A stretch of 64,000 bases of DNA, from positions 209,973 through 273,972 of the forward strand of contig NZ_JACNMP010000002.1 of NCBI RefSeq assembly GCF_017592335.1. The letters are read 5' to 3'. Under the pieces are notes generated by a model. That model was not told where the DNA came from. It made no database searches and worked only from the letters and a program-made list of their open reading frames with translations. Positions 54,314 through 63,384 of this stretch are shown piece after piece. This stretch comes from Pseudaestuariivita rosea (GTDB taxonomy: Bacteria; Pseudomonadota; Alphaproteobacteria; Rhodobacterales; Rhodobacteraceae). Each line of letters begins with the position of its first letter. Within the stretch, counting starts at the first letter, position 1. A program made the position numbers and the translations under genes.

Positions 54314-55810
54314 CTAAATCCCCCCGTCCAGGGCCGCGACGGCGACGCTGGCTTGTTCGGCGTCGTCAAAGGGGAAGACGTCATCGCCAATGGTCTGGCC
54401 CGTTTCGTGCCCCTTGCCCGCAATCAGCAGCGTATCGCCGGGGCCCAGGGCGTCGACGGCGCGTAGGATGGCTTCGGTGCGGTCGCCGATTTCGGTTGCA
54501 TTGGGGGCGCCCATCATGACCGCCTGACGGATGACGGCGGGGTCTTCGCTGCGGGGGTTGTCATCGGTGACAAAGACGACGTCGGCGTTTTCGGCGGCGG
54601 CCTGGCCCATAAGGGGGCGTTTTGTGGGGTCACGATCGCCGCCCGCGCCAATGACGACGATAAGCCGCCCCATCACGTGGGGGCGCATGGCCGTCAGGGC
54701 CGTGGCAACCGCATCGGGTGTGTGGGCGTAGTCGACAAAGATCGCAGCGCCATTCTGGCGTGTGGCAGCCAGTTGCATGCGTCCGCGCACGGTGACCAGA
54801 TGGGGCAGGGTGTCAAAGACATCAGCCGCATCGCCACCCGTTGCGATGACAAGGCCCGCCGCGACAAGAACATTTTCGGCCTGAAAACCGCCGATCAGAT
54901 TCAGGCGTTTCTGAAAGGATTTGCCCTTCCAGTCAAACAGCAGGTCCTGGCCGGTGCTGTCGAACCGCTGATTGCGCAGATGCAGGTCCGCGCCGTCCTC
55001 ATGGCCGACTGTCAACAGTTTTTGCCCCCGGTCGCGCGCGATATCTGCCATATCACGGCCCTTGGGGTCATCGATATTGATCACCGCTGTGCCGTCATCG
55101 GGCAATACCCGTGTGAAAAGCGCGGCCTTGGCATCGAAATAGGCCTCAAACGTCTTGTGATAATCCAGATGATCCTGACTGAAATTCGTGAACCCGGCAG
55201 CCATCAGGCGCACGCCGTCCATGCGGCGCTGGTCCAAGCCGTGGGATGAGGCCTCCATCGCGGCGTGGGTCACGCCGGCCTGGGCCGCGTCGCACAGGGC
55301 GCGGTGCAGGGTGACCGGGTCAGGTGTGGTGGGAGGCCCCCCTAGTTTGGCGGTCCAGGCGCCCTCGACGCCTGTTGTACCAAGATTGACAGCGGGCACG
55401 CCCATTTCGATCCATATCTGGCGGGTAAAGTTGGCCACAGATGTCTTGCCATTGGTGCCGGTCACGGCGACCATTGTGTCGGGCTGCCTGCCAAACCAGA
55501 GTGCTGCCGCATAGGCCAGGGTTTCGCGAGGGTCTTCGGCGATGATCAGGGCCGTATCTGACCCGGCCAGTTCATTGGCTGCAATGCGCGCGCCCTGCGC
55601 GTCGGTCAGAATGGCCGCGGCGTCCATCCGCAACGCATATTGGATGAATTCACCCCCATGCACGCGGGTGCCCGGCAGGGCGGCGAACAGATAGCCCGGC
55701 TTGACCTGTCGACTGTCGATCGCAATGCCGGTGATCCGCGCCTCTTGTCCGCCCTGTGCGGTCAGGCCAAGGGCCGCCAGTGATTTCGTTTGATTCTCAG
55801 CAGCGCCCAT
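54314..55810 (-). CDS. murE: UDP-MurNAc-L-Ala-D-Glu:meso-diaminopimelate ligase MurE
   Basis: 498 residues, cytoplasmic. ATP site VAVTGTNGKTSVANFTRQIW, VTHAAMEASSHGLDQRRMDGV, and the substrate-selecting motif DDNPRSEDP, which specifies meso-diaminopimelate. Peptidoglycan is therefore of the DAP type, as expected for a Gram-negative. 16 bp after ftsI. Confidence 0.96.
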   Translation of the reverse strand: MGAAENQTKSLAALGLTAQGGQEARITGIAIDSRQVKPGYLFAALPGTRVHGGEFIQYALRMDAAAILTDAQGARIAANELAGSDTALIIAEDPRETLAYAAALWFGRQPDTMVAVTGTNGKTSVANFTRQIWIEMGVPAVNLGTTGVEGAWTAKLGGPPTTPDPVTLHRALCDAAQAGVTHAAMEASSHGLDQRRMDGVRLMAAGFTNFSQDHLDYHKTFEAYFDAKAALFTRVLPDDGTAVINIDDPKGRDMADIARDRGQKLLTVGHEDGADLHLRNQRFDSTGQDLLFDWKGKSFQKRLNLIGGFQAENVLVAAGLVIATGGDAADVFDTLPHLVTVRGRMQLAATRQNGAAIFVDYAHTPDAVATALTAMRPHVMGRLIVVIGAGGDRDPTKRPLMGQAAAENADVVFVTDDNPRSEDPAVIRQAVMMGAPNATEIGDRTEAILRAVDALGPGDTLLIAGKGHETGQTIGDDVFPFDDAEQASVAVAALDGGI

Positions 55811-55826
55811 TTTTTGCCTTCCGCCC

Positions 55827-57611
55827 TTAATTTGCGGTCAGTGTTACACCGGTTATGGGGCCGGGTTCAACTTGTGGTCTGAGGCCCAGCAAGGGGGCCG
55901 TGCGCCGAATGATCTCGGCGGCAACGGGTACCGCCGTCCAACCCGCCGTGCGCCGGGGTTCTTCGCCCGATGTTTCAACGGGTTCGTCCAGACTGACCAC
56001 CAGAACATACTTCGGATCATGGGCCGGAAAGATACTGGCAAAGGTCGCAATCACCCGGTCATCATAATATCCGCCGCCGTTCGTACGGGGTTTGTCTGCG
56101 GTGCCGGTTTTGCCCGCTACGTGATAGCCTGGCACTTCACCAAAGGTGGCCGACCCATCTGTGACCACTTTGCGCAGCATGGTGCGCGCCTGGGCCGAGG
56201 TGCGTTCTGAAATCACGCGCGGGCCGTTTTGCGGGCCATCCTGTTTCAGCAGGGTCGGCGTGACCTTGGTGCCGCCATTTAACAGCGACGCATAGGCGCC
56301 GGCCAGATGCAGCGGGCTGGTCGATACGCCGTGGCCATAGGAAATCGTCATGACTGAAATTTCGGACCAGTTACGGGGATAAAGCGGATTGACGGTGTGC
56401 GCCTCGATCATCTCGAAAGGTAGCGGTTCGGTCACACCAAGGGTCTGCAGAAAGCTTTTCTGACGATCTGACCCGATATCAAGTGCAATGCGGGCGGTTC
56501 CGATATTTGACGATTTTGCAATGACATCCGTTACGGAAAGCTGTGTGCCGTGATCGCGGAAATCACGAATGGTGAAACGGCCCCATTGCAAAGGCCCTTT
56601 GATGTCGATGATTGTCTCGGGCTGGACCAGCCCCAGTTCCAGGGCCTGAGCGGCCGTGAAAATCTTGAAGGTTGAGCCAAGCTCATAGACACCCTGAACG
56701 GCGCGGTTGAACAGGGGGCTGTCGGACTGGTCGCCCTGTGTCAGGGGACGGGGGCGATTGTTGGGGTCGAAATCGGGCAGGCTGGCGATGGCCAGAACCT
56801 CGCCCGTATGAATGTCCATCATGATCGCTGCGGCACCCTTGGCATTCATCAGGCGCATGCCCCCGGCCAGGACTTCCTCGGTCGCGGCCTGAAGGGTCAG
56901 ATCCAGCGACAATTGCAAGGGTGCCGTGCTGTTGGCCGGGTCGCGCAGATAGCGGTCGAACTGCTTTTCGACGCCCGCAATGCCGATAACCTCGGCCGAG
57001 GACACGCCTTCGCGCCCGAAGCCTGCGCCGCCCAGAACATGTGATGCGACAGGGCCATTGGGATAAAGTCGCATTTCGCGTGGGCCGAATTGCAGCCCGG
57101 GATCACCGATATCGTGGACGGCCTGTTTCTGTTCGGGGCTGATCCGCCGCTTGATCCAGATAAATTTGCGATTGCCGGTGAACTGCTTGATCAGCTGATC
57201 CTGCTGCAGATCGGGAAAGATTTTAACCAGCTCACGCGCGGCATGTTCCTTGTCGATCATCACCGGGGGCTGGGCGTAAAGCGAAAAGGTCTGCAGGTTC
57301 GTGGCCAGAATGCGACCGTTACGATCCACGATATCGGCGCGCTGGTTGACGATGGCGGCACCGGCTGCGGCCATGCGCGGCTCGGACGGTTCGCTTGCGG
57401 CCAGAACGGCCATACGCATGCCGACCGCCAGGAAGGCGCACAGGAAAAAGATACCCAGTACCAGCAACCGGCCTTCAGCGCGGTCACGGGATTTATCGCG
57501 CATTTCCTCATGGCGCAGGCGCAGGTTTTCACGCTCAATCGCATCCGGATTTTCGCCGTGTTCCCGGGCACTTAGGATACGGGGCAGGGGGCGCAGCGGT
57601 GTTCTGGTCAT
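55827..57611 (-). CDS. ftsI: Division-specific transpeptidase FtsI (PBP3)
   Basis: 594 residues. One N-terminal membrane anchor (about 48-70: LVLGIFFLCAFLAVGMRMAVLA), a dimerisation domain, then the penicillin-binding transpeptidase domain with ELGSTFKIF (SxxK), AKSSNIGTARI (SxN) and VAGKTGTAD (KTG). It crosslinks septal peptidoglycan in the divisome. Overlaps the ftsL stop by 4 bp (ATGA). Confidence 0.96.
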   Translation of the reverse strand: MTRTPLRPLPRILSAREHGENPDAIERENLRLRHEEMRDKSRDRAEGRLLVLGIFFLCAFLAVGMRMAVLAASEPSEPRMAAAGAAIVNQRADIVDRNGRILATNLQTFSLYAQPPVMIDKEHAARELVKIFPDLQQDQLIKQFTGNRKFIWIKRRISPEQKQAVHDIGDPGLQFGPREMRLYPNGPVASHVLGGAGFGREGVSSAEVIGIAGVEKQFDRYLRDPANSTAPLQLSLDLTLQAATEEVLAGGMRLMNAKGAAAIMMDIHTGEVLAIASLPDFDPNNRPRPLTQGDQSDSPLFNRAVQGVYELGSTFKIFTAAQALELGLVQPETIIDIKGPLQWGRFTIRDFRDHGTQLSVTDVIAKSSNIGTARIALDIGSDRQKSFLQTLGVTEPLPFEMIEAHTVNPLYPRNWSEISVMTISYGHGVSTSPLHLAGAYASLLNGGTKVTPTLLKQDGPQNGPRVISERTSAQARTMLRKVVTDGSATFGEVPGYHVAGKTGTADKPRTNGGGYYDDRVIATFASIFPAHDPKYVLVVSLDEPVETSGEEPRRTAGWTAVPVAAEIIRRTAPLLGLRPQVEPGPITGVTLTAN

Positions 57612-57964
57612 TCGCCTTGATCCTGCAGGTCACGGCTTGCAAAGGTTTCGACCGGCGTGGTGATCGGTAGCGGCGGATCTTCGGGGAAGGTCACCTGATC
57701 AACCTGACCGAACTGATCGGGCGTCATGGGCAGCAGGCCCAGGCGATCAAAGTTCAGATCCGCCAGATCGCGCAGCCGGTCGGGGCGGTTCAGAAAGGCC
57801 CATTCCGCACGCAGGACCGACAGGCGTTCACGCGCACTGCCGATGTCGCGCTGCAATTGCCGAACCTCGGACAGGGCTTGCTGGGTCTTATAGTTTTGCT
57901 GATACGCCCAGAAGGCAAGGCCCATGACCGCAAGCGCAGATGTGATAAAAAGAAATGTCCGCAT
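57608..57964 (-). CDS. ftsL: Cell division protein FtsL
   Basis: 118-residue bitopic protein: a membrane segment at about 3-19 (FLFITSALAVMGLAFWA) and a short periplasmic coiled coil (QQALSEVRQLQRDIGSARERLSVLRAEWAFLNRPDRL). Recruits and activates the septal synthases together with FtsB. Overlaps rsmH by one base and ftsI by four. Assigned by position as well as by topology. Confidence 0.9.
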   Translation of the reverse strand: MRTFLFITSALAVMGLAFWAYQQNYKTQQALSEVRQLQRDIGSARERLSVLRAEWAFLNRPDRLRDLADLNFDRLGLLPMTPDQFGQVDQVTFPEDPPLPITTPVETFASRDLQDQGE

Positions 57965-58956
57965 CAGTTTTTCCCCCTTAGTCGCGGCATTCCGATGTCT
58001 TTTGCGTCAATATCGCCAGGTGGTGCGTCGGTGCGTTCGGCCACACGCAGTTTGGCGGAGCGGGATCGCGGATTTTCGGCCAGTTCCTGATCGTCCGGGC
58101 CGATGGCCTTGCGCGACAGCAGTCTGAATTGCGCGGGCGTTTCCTGGGTTTCTGGCGCATAGCGGTTGGCGCGGCCCAACTGGCCCGAGCGTTGCTGCAA
58201 AAAGCGTTTGACCATCCGGTCTTCGGTCGAGTGGAAGGTCACGACGGCCAGTTTTCCGCCGGACCTTAGCGCGCGTTCGGCTGCCATAAGCCCCTGATAA
58301 AGCTCTTCATATTCTGTGTTTACGGCGATGCGCAGCGCCTGAAAGGACCGGGTGGCAGGGTGGCTTTGACCCGGTTTGGCGCGGGGCAGGCAGCCCTCGA
58401 TTATTTGGGCCAGGGCAAGGGTGCGCGTGATCGGCGCCTGATCGCGTGCTTTGACAATGGCCCGCGCAATCCGTCGCGACGCCCGTTCTTCGCCAAAAAG
58501 ATAAAGGATATCAGCCAGTTCTGCTTCGCTGGCACTATTCACAATATCAGCGGCCGTTTGTCCGGTGTCGCCCATGCGCATGTCCAGCGGGCCGTCTTTC
58601 ATGAAAGAAAAACCGCGTTCGGCCTGATCCAGCTGCATGGAACTGACGCCAAGATCCAGCACAATACCGTCCAGCGCCTCGCCATAGGCGTCCAGCCGCG
58701 AAAACGTGCCTTGCACCATGCGCAGGCGGTCACCGTATTGGGCCGCCCAGGACTGCGCCATGACAAAAACGGTTGGGTCACGATCAATCGCGATCACCTG
58801 ACCTGCGCCTGCGTCCAGCAGCGCGCGTGTATATCCGCCCGCGCCAAAGGTGCCGTCCAGCCAGATGCCGGACACTGGTTCAACCGCCCGCATCAAAGGG
58901 CGCAACAGGACCGGGATATGGGGGGCATCATCAGGGATTTGCGCGGCAGCCGCCAT
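57964..58956 (-). CDS. rsmH: 16S rRNA (cytosine1402-N4)-methyltransferase RsmH
   Basis: 330 residues. SAM site [21 protein letters not shown], then [30 protein letters not shown] and DMRMG; the C-terminal half shows [12 protein letters not shown] and [18 protein letters not shown]. It methylates C1402 in the ribosomal decoding centre. Second gene of the dcw operon, 3 bp after mraZ. Confidence 0.96.
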   Translation of the reverse strand: MAAAAQIPDDAPHIPVLLRPLMRAVEPVSGIWLDGTFGAGGYTRALLDAGAGQVIAIDRDPTVFVMAQSWAAQYGDRLRMVQGTFSRLDAYGEALDGIVLDLGVSSMQLDQAERGFSFMKDGPLDMRMGDTGQTAADIVNSASEAELADILYLFGEERASRRIARAIVKARDQAPITRTLALAQIIEGCLPRAKPGQSHPATRSFQALRIAVNTEYEELYQGLMAAERALRSGGKLAVVTFHSTEDRMVKRFLQQRSGQLGRANRYAPETQETPAQFRLLSRKAIGPDDQELAENPRSRSAKLRVAERTDAPPGDIDAKDIGMPRLRGKN

Positions 58957-58959
58957 GCC

Positions 58960-59463
58960 TTAATCCCCTTTCTTCTGATCCAGCAGGATAAGGGGATCGA
59001 AGTCTTCGGGCTGATTGTCCAGCCAGGCTTCGGTGTCGGTCTTTTCCTCGGCCTCATAGGTGTCGGGGTTCCAGATTTGGAAATGGTCGCCGGCCGAGAT
59101 AAAAAATGCCTCGGACGTCAGGCCGATCTTTTCGCGCTGCTTGATCGGCAGAACCAGACGCCCGTCGCGGTCGACTTCTGTGGTCAGGGATGGCCCCAGC
59201 ATCGTCTGGGTAAGGATCTTACGTTCCATCGACCCGCGCGGCAGGGACATGATTTCGTCTTCAATTTCGTAGAAGGCTTCCATTGTATAGCAATCCAATC
59301 GCTTTTTGCGATGATCGCCGTAGACAATAACAAGCTGAGGCTGTCGGCCTTCGACCCATTCGGGGTCACCGGCCTGCAGGACACGGCGAAAAAGGGCTGG
59401 GATAGACACCCGCCCTTTACTGTCCACCTTATGGTGGCTTTCACCTCTGAACCTGCGAACCAC
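58960..59463 (-). CDS. mraZ: Transcriptional regulator MraZ
   Basis: 167-residue DNA-binding protein with two AbrB/SpoVT-like MraZ domains: FRGESHHKVDSKGRVSIPALFR and LGPSLTTEVDRDGRLVLPIKQREKIGL. It represses the dcw operon through its own promoter in E. coli. The frame is open 46 codons upstream with basic, non-conserved sequence; I chose the GTG at 59461-59463 because it gives MVRRFRGESHHKVD as in relatives and has AGGA eight bases before it. Confidence 0.9.
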   Translation of the reverse strand: MVRRFRGESHHKVDSKGRVSIPALFRRVLQAGDPEWVEGRQPQLVIVYGDHRKKRLDCYTMEAFYEIEDEIMSLPRGSMERKILTQTMLGPSLTTEVDRDGRLVLPIKQREKIGLTSEAFFISAGDHFQIWNPDTYEAEEKTDTEAWLDNQPEDFDPLILLDQKKGD

Positions 59464-60076
59464 TGTCCTGCGGCCCCTTTTTGTCCTGCCCCCGGATTTT
59501 CTTTTTGTTTTACCGCCGGCCCTGGAAGGAAAACGGCGGACTGAGCTGCTGCCACTGCCCAATCCGCCGCCAAGTCCCTCGCGGGTTGTCCAACTGCGCA
59601 TGCCACCTGGGGGGATGTCTGCTCGCTCACGCGTCGGATCTGTCTTGCGATGAAAGCGGGTGCCTGTATGAAACCTGACTTGGTGCTCTTATGGGGTTCT
59701 TTAGTTGCCCCGTTAGCCCGTCCCTCATCTGTGGGTATAGGGATGACATGGGATTTCATGGTAATCAACAAAAAAATGGGACTTTGTGGGAATGGGCGGG
59801 AAACTGTATTTTGGACGATATATAGATTTTACCTAAAATACACCTCAATTAGCGCATAATTCATATATGTATACTATATGTGGTGCTGTATACCCGTTCC
59901 CACGAATTCCCTTAAGTGCAAATTTTTTTGCTTGAAGCGTAGCCCGTACCTTAACAGTCAGGTCAAAACAGTACGATTTTTCTGAGAATCATCGGAATTT
60001 CAACGCATGATTCGGCGTGGATTCGGGTTTGGACCCGTCATTTTCTTAATAGATAGATATGAGTGCCATGAAATCC
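59464..60076. other. dcw promoter region
   Basis: A 613-bp gap between mraZ and mrp. It contains the MraZ boxes (separate entry) with a TATATA-rich stretch (about 59817-59826) behind them that could supply the -10 on the mraZ strand. The part at 59830-60076 is AT-rich and shows no gene. I looked for RNase P RNA, which lies here in some alphaproteobacteria, and did not find its conserved blocks. Confidence 0.6.
59777..59801 (-). promoter_or_regulatory. MraZ box array
   Basis: Read on the + strand: TGGGA at 59777, TGGGA at 59787 and CGGGA at 59797, three direct repeats with 5-base spacers. This is the pattern bound by E. coli MraZ (three TGGGN repeats separated by 5 bases). A further GTGGG lies at about 59731. 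The array sits about 310 bp before the mraZ start, just inside the presumed transcription start, so autorepression is likely. The repeats run on the strand opposite to mraZ. Confidence 0.7.
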
Positions 60077-61150
60077 CTAGGCCATCCCGCCAGCTACCAG
60101 GCGCGTAGCCAGTTGGGCATAGGCCTCGGCTTGGGGGCTGTCGCCCGTGGCGATGGGCAGGCCTGCGTCCCCGGCCAGACGGACATCCAAATGTAGCGGC
60201 AGAGCACCCAGAAACGGCACGCCGATCCGTTCGGCTTCAGCCGCAACGCCGCCGTGACCAAACAGATGCGCCTCGTGACCGCATTCAGGGCATATATAAG
60301 AAGACATGTTTTCGATCAGGCCCAGAACCGGTGTTTTCAGCGTGGCAAACATATCCAATGCCTTGCGTGCATCCAGCAGCGCAACATCCTGCGGGGTGCT
60401 GACAACGATGGCGCCGGTCAGGTGGGTGCGTTGGCAGAGCGTCAGTTGCACATCACCCGTGCCCGGCGGCAGATCGACGATCAGCACATCCAACTGACCC
60501 CATTGAACCTGGCCCAACATCTGTTGAAGTGCGCCCATCAACATCGGACCGCGCCAGACAACTGCTTTTTGTTCGTCGACCATGAAGCCGATCGACATCA
60601 GCGTGACGCCATGGGCCTGCAGTGGAATGATGGTTTTGCCATCGGGGGAGGCGGGGCGTTTGTTGATGCCCATCATGCGGGGCTGCGAGGGGCCATAGAT
60701 ATCGGCATCCAGCAAACCGACCTTGCGGCCCTGCCTGGCCAGCGCCACGGCAAGGTTTGAAGACACCGTCGATTTGCCTACACCCCCCTTGCCCGAGCCG
60801 ATGGCAAGGATTCGGTCAACCCCTGTGACCTGCATTGGGCCTTTCTGTCCGTCCGGATGCCGCCCAATCTTTAGGCTTGGCGCCGCAGTTTTGGGCTGTG
60901 CCGCCGGACCATGCGCCGTCAGAACAGCGGAAACCTGCGACACGCCGTCCAAATCCATCACGATTTTTTCAGCGGCTTGGCGGATCTGTTCCATTTTTGC
61001 CGCGATTTCGGGGGAGGGCGCTTCAATCACAAAGCGAACGGCGCCGTCCTGAACGGAAAGCGCCCGAACCATGTCACGGGATATCAATGTACCGCCGTCG
61101 GGCAGGGTCAGTTGGTCAAGTGCCTGTAATACAGTCTGTTTTGTTGTCAT
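60077..61150 (-). CDS. mrp: Mrp/NBP35-family iron-sulfur carrier ATPase (ApbC)
   Basis: 357-residue cytoplasmic protein. An N-terminal MIP18/DUF59 domain (1-85) is followed by the deviant Walker [28 protein letters not shown], and the cluster-binding YICPECGHE (CxxC). It assembles and transfers Fe-S clusters. Single gene, with 218 bp between its start and the divergent DUF1127 gene. Confidence 0.94.
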   Translation of the reverse strand: MTTKQTVLQALDQLTLPDGGTLISRDMVRALSVQDGAVRFVIEAPSPEIAAKMEQIRQAAEKIVMDLDGVSQVSAVLTAHGPAAQPKTAAPSLKIGRHPDGQKGPMQVTGVDRILAIGSGKGGVGKSTVSSNLAVALARQGRKVGLLDADIYGPSQPRMMGINKRPASPDGKTIIPLQAHGVTLMSIGFMVDEQKAVVWRGPMLMGALQQMLGQVQWGQLDVLIVDLPPGTGDVQLTLCQRTHLTGAIVVSTPQDVALLDARKALDMFATLKTPVLGLIENMSSYICPECGHEAHLFGHGGVAAEAERIGVPFLGALPLHLDVRLAGDAGLPIATGDSPQAEAYAQLATRLVAGGMA

Positions 61151-61368
61151 TTGGCGCCCCCGGTATCCGTCAGTCTTAAATGTTCACTTTTCGCCGCGGG
61201 ACAACCCCTGAATTCAGGCGCCTAATCAATAAGCTTAATGCCGTTCGTTTGGGCGCCTGCGAATTGCATTTTCTGCATGGCAGCATTGTTTGTGCGGCTA
61301 TTGTGCACACGCAGCAATGCGTTATTTACAGATCCAAGGCAGTAACGCAAAATTAAACGAGTAGAGCT

Positions 61369-61584
61369 ATGGCACATATGAGTGAAGTTCGCGCCGCACG
61401 GGGCGGTGTGTTTGAAAATACAAAAGCCGGTTTGGCTGGTCTGGTACAGCGTTATGCGCGCTACAAACTGTATAAGACCACACTGGCGGAGCTGAAGTCG
61501 CTGACGAACCGAGAGCTGAGCGACCTTGGCCTGAACCGCACCATGCTGCGTCGCGTAGCATATGAGGCGGTTTACGATCGATAG
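61369..61584 (+). CDS. DUF1127 protein (CcaF1/RSP_6037-like)
   Basis: 71 residues. The C-terminal DUF1127 core is YARYKLYKTTLAELKSLTNRELSDLGLNRTMLRRVAYEAVY, arginine-rich and with the LSxLxxRELxDxGL pattern. Proteins of this family bind RNA. In Rhodobacter sphaeroides the 71-residue homologue RSP_6037 is co-transcribed with the CcsR small RNAs downstream and influences their processing; the same layout is seen here. I could not identify its promoter; RpoH control is known in Rhodobacter. Confidence 0.9.
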   Translation: MAHMSEVRAARGGVFENTKAGLAGLVQRYARYKLYKTTLAELKSLTNRELSDLGLNRTMLRRVAYEAVYDR

Positions 61585-61596
61585 GAATTTACGGTT

Positions 61597-61629
61597 CAGG
61601 AAACCCTCTCCTCCTCCCTGGGTTTTCTG
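61597..61629 (+). ncRNA. CcsR-like (cuckoo) small RNA, first stem-loop
   Basis: CAGGAAACCC (61597-61606) pairs with GGGTTTTCTG (61620-61629) over 10 bp with one G-U; the 13-base loop reads TCTCCTCCTCCCT and so exposes the anti-Shine-Dalgarno-like CCUCCUCCC. It begins 12 bases after the DUF1127 stop. This is the defining structure of the CcsR RNAs of Rhodobacter sphaeroides (CCUCCUCCC-motif stress-induced RNAs), which lie at the same place. Confidence 0.85.
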
Positions 61630-62778
61630 TTAATCTGCGGCGGCACCTTCCTCCTCCCTGGTGTCGCCGCTTTTTTTATGCGCATTGGCCAGCGCCGACG
61701 GCAGCGCATTCGCAAAAACAGCGTTATCGGCGAATGTTCCGCAGCTGATCCGAATGCAGCGGTCCTGCGGCGCCACAAACGGCATGCGGGCAAAGACGCC
61801 TTCTTCAATCAAACCGGATAGAACGGCGCGGGCAAAGCGGCCATCGCGACCGCAATCGATTGTCACAAAATTCGTGGCCGATGGCAGGGCCGTCAGGCGG
61901 TTTTGCCGTGCGATATCTGTGATCTGGTCCCGCGAGGCTTTGATCCACGCGATGACATCGGACAGATGGGCCTGATCCCGCAGCGCCGCCATGGCCGCAG
62001 CTTGCGCCAGGCGGCCAACGCCAAAGTGGTTGCGGATTTTGTTGAAGGCAGTGATCAGCGCCGCTGGACCAATCGCATAGCCCACACGCAGACCGGCCAG
62101 TCCGTAAGCCTTAGAAAAGGTGCGCATCCGGATGACCGATGGATTTGCGACATCCAGCGCGGGCGCGGTTCCAGCCGGGGCGCAGTCGATATAGGCCTCA
62201 TCCAGCACCAAGACACATCCGTCGGGAACAGATTCGATCATTCTTTCAATGGCTGCCGCCCCATGCCAGGTGCCCATCGGATTATCGGGATTGGCCAGAT
62301 AGATCAGCTTGGCGCGGGTGCCTGTTGCGGCATCGATCAGTGCGGCGGGGTCTTCGTGATCATCACGATAGGGTACCTTGTGCAACACACCTCCATAGCC
62401 CTGCACGTGATAGTTGAAGGTCGGATAGGCCCCGTCCGAGGTCACGACCACGTCGCCCGGGCCGACAAACAGCCGGACCAGATAGCCCAGAAGCCCGTCG
62501 ATGCCTTCGCCCACCACGATATTTGCTGCATCGACGCCATGATGGGCCGCCAGAGCCTGCCGCAGGTCGTGAGTTTCCGGATCGCCGTACATCCAGACAT
62601 CCCCACCTGCGTCGCATATGGCTTTTTGCGCGGCCGGAGATGGGCCAAAGACGCTTTCGTTGGCGCCAAGGCGGGCCGCAAAGGGCTGTTGTCTTTGACG
62701 TTCCTGCGTTTCCGGTCCGACAAATGGAACCGATGCAGGCAAAGCGTCGACGATTTCAGTAAAGCGGTATTTTGACAT
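61630..62778 (-). CDS. hisC: Histidinol-phosphate aminotransferase-like PLP enzyme
   Basis: 382 residues, fold-type I. LGANESVFGPSPAAQKA, VVGEGIDGLLGYLVRLF, ANPDNPMGTW, LVLDEAYIDCAPAG and the PLP-lysine motif RTFSKAYGLAGLRVGYAIG. It resembles HisC and the related phenylalanine/aromatic aminotransferases; roseobacters often have more than one, so the substrate is not certain. The C-terminal HKKSGDTREEEGAAAD is encoded by the complement of the CcsR RNA stem-loop. Confidence 0.82.
   Translation of the reverse strand: MSKYRFTEIVDALPASVPFVGPETQERQRQQPFAARLGANESVFGPSPAAQKAICDAGGDVWMYGDPETHDLRQALAAHHGVDAANIVVGEGIDGLLGYLVRLFVGPGDVVVTSDGAYPTFNYHVQGYGGVLHKVPYRDDHEDPAALIDAATGTRAKLIYLANPDNPMGTWHGAAAIERMIESVPDGCVLVLDEAYIDCAPAGTAPALDVANPSVIRMRTFSKAYGLAGLRVGYAIGPAALITAFNKIRNHFGVGRLAQAAAMAALRDQAHLSDVIAWIKASRDQITDIARQNRLTALPSATNFVTIDCGRDGRFARAVLSGLIEEGVFARMPFVAPQDRCIRISCGTFADNAVFANALPSALANAHKKSGDTREEEGAAAD
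61637..61677 (+). ncRNA. CcsR-like small RNA, second stem-loop, with terminator tail
   Basis: GCGGCGGCACC (61637-61647) pairs with GGTGTCGCCGC (61660-61670), 11 bp with one G-U; the loop TTCCTCCTCCCT again contains CCUCCUCCC. TTTTTTT at 61671-61677 makes it a Rho-independent terminator for the DUF1127 transcript. It lies entirely within the last codons of the convergent hisC-like gene. Confidence 0.88.
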
Positions 62779-62820
62779 GCGCGGCAGATAATCTGATCAG
62801 ATCACCCGCCGCAAGGCCCC

Positions 62821-63216
62821 CTATGACATAAGCTGCGGCTGATCGTGCGCAACGCAGTGTTCGCCGACGGCCAGCAATTCGCTGATATCGACGGGTTTGC
62901 GCAGGACCGACGCGATGGCCGGGTCCATATCAAAAAGTTCGCCGCGGGGGAAAACGGTGCTGCCTGTGACAACGATGACCTTACAGTTGGGGTTCTTGTA
63001 GGTTGCCAGTGTCGCAACGGACAAACCAGTGTCTGATCCAAGGTACAGATCCAGCACAACCAGATCGAAGGATGTTGTCATCAGCGTTTTCCGTGCGTCT
63101 TCAGGCGATGCGGCCTCGAAACAGACGTGCTGCGCGCCCTCGAATACCTCGCACCACAGATGCGACAGGGCTGCATCATCCTCGACGACTAGAACTTTCA
63201 ACGTATTCTCCAACAT
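62821..63216 (-). CDS. Single-domain response regulator
   Basis: 131-residue receiver domain without an output domain: VLVVEDDAALSHL (acidic pair), LVVLDLYLG (phosphoacceptor D56), VIVVTGST and VLRKPVD (conserved lysine). It is likely a phosphate shuttle or a DivK/CheY-type signal protein. No kinase gene is adjacent, so partners are unknown. Confidence 0.85.
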   Translation of the reverse strand: MLENTLKVLVVEDDAALSHLWCEVFEGAQHVCFEAASPEDARKTLMTTSFDLVVLDLYLGSDTGLSVATLATYKNPNCKVIVVTGSTVFPRGELFDMDPAIASVLRKPVDISELLAVGEHCVAHDQPQLMS

Positions 63217-63384
63217 TCGTTAAAGCTGGACTTAAAACATTAACAATCTTTTAACCATCACCTCAAAATAGTGAATCAGCGTCAATGATCCGAACCAGTG
63301 CGGCTTTAATCTGCTATTGGTTGTATAAAGTCCAAGGCTTTCTTGTCATATCTGAGTCATCGGCACCAAAACGCTTTGCGCCGG

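Noticed and set aside
58360-59544. 394-codon forward open frame antisense to rsmH and mraZ
   Set aside because: It lies opposite two well-supported genes, and its residue composition is that of a shadow frame. The same holds for long frames opposite murD (50301-51257) and the ExoM/ExoA-like genes (33788-34777).
59464-60076. RNase P RNA upstream of mraZ, as found in some alphaproteobacteria
   Set aside because: The conserved blocks (GAGGAAAGTCC and its partners) are absent on both strands of the gap.
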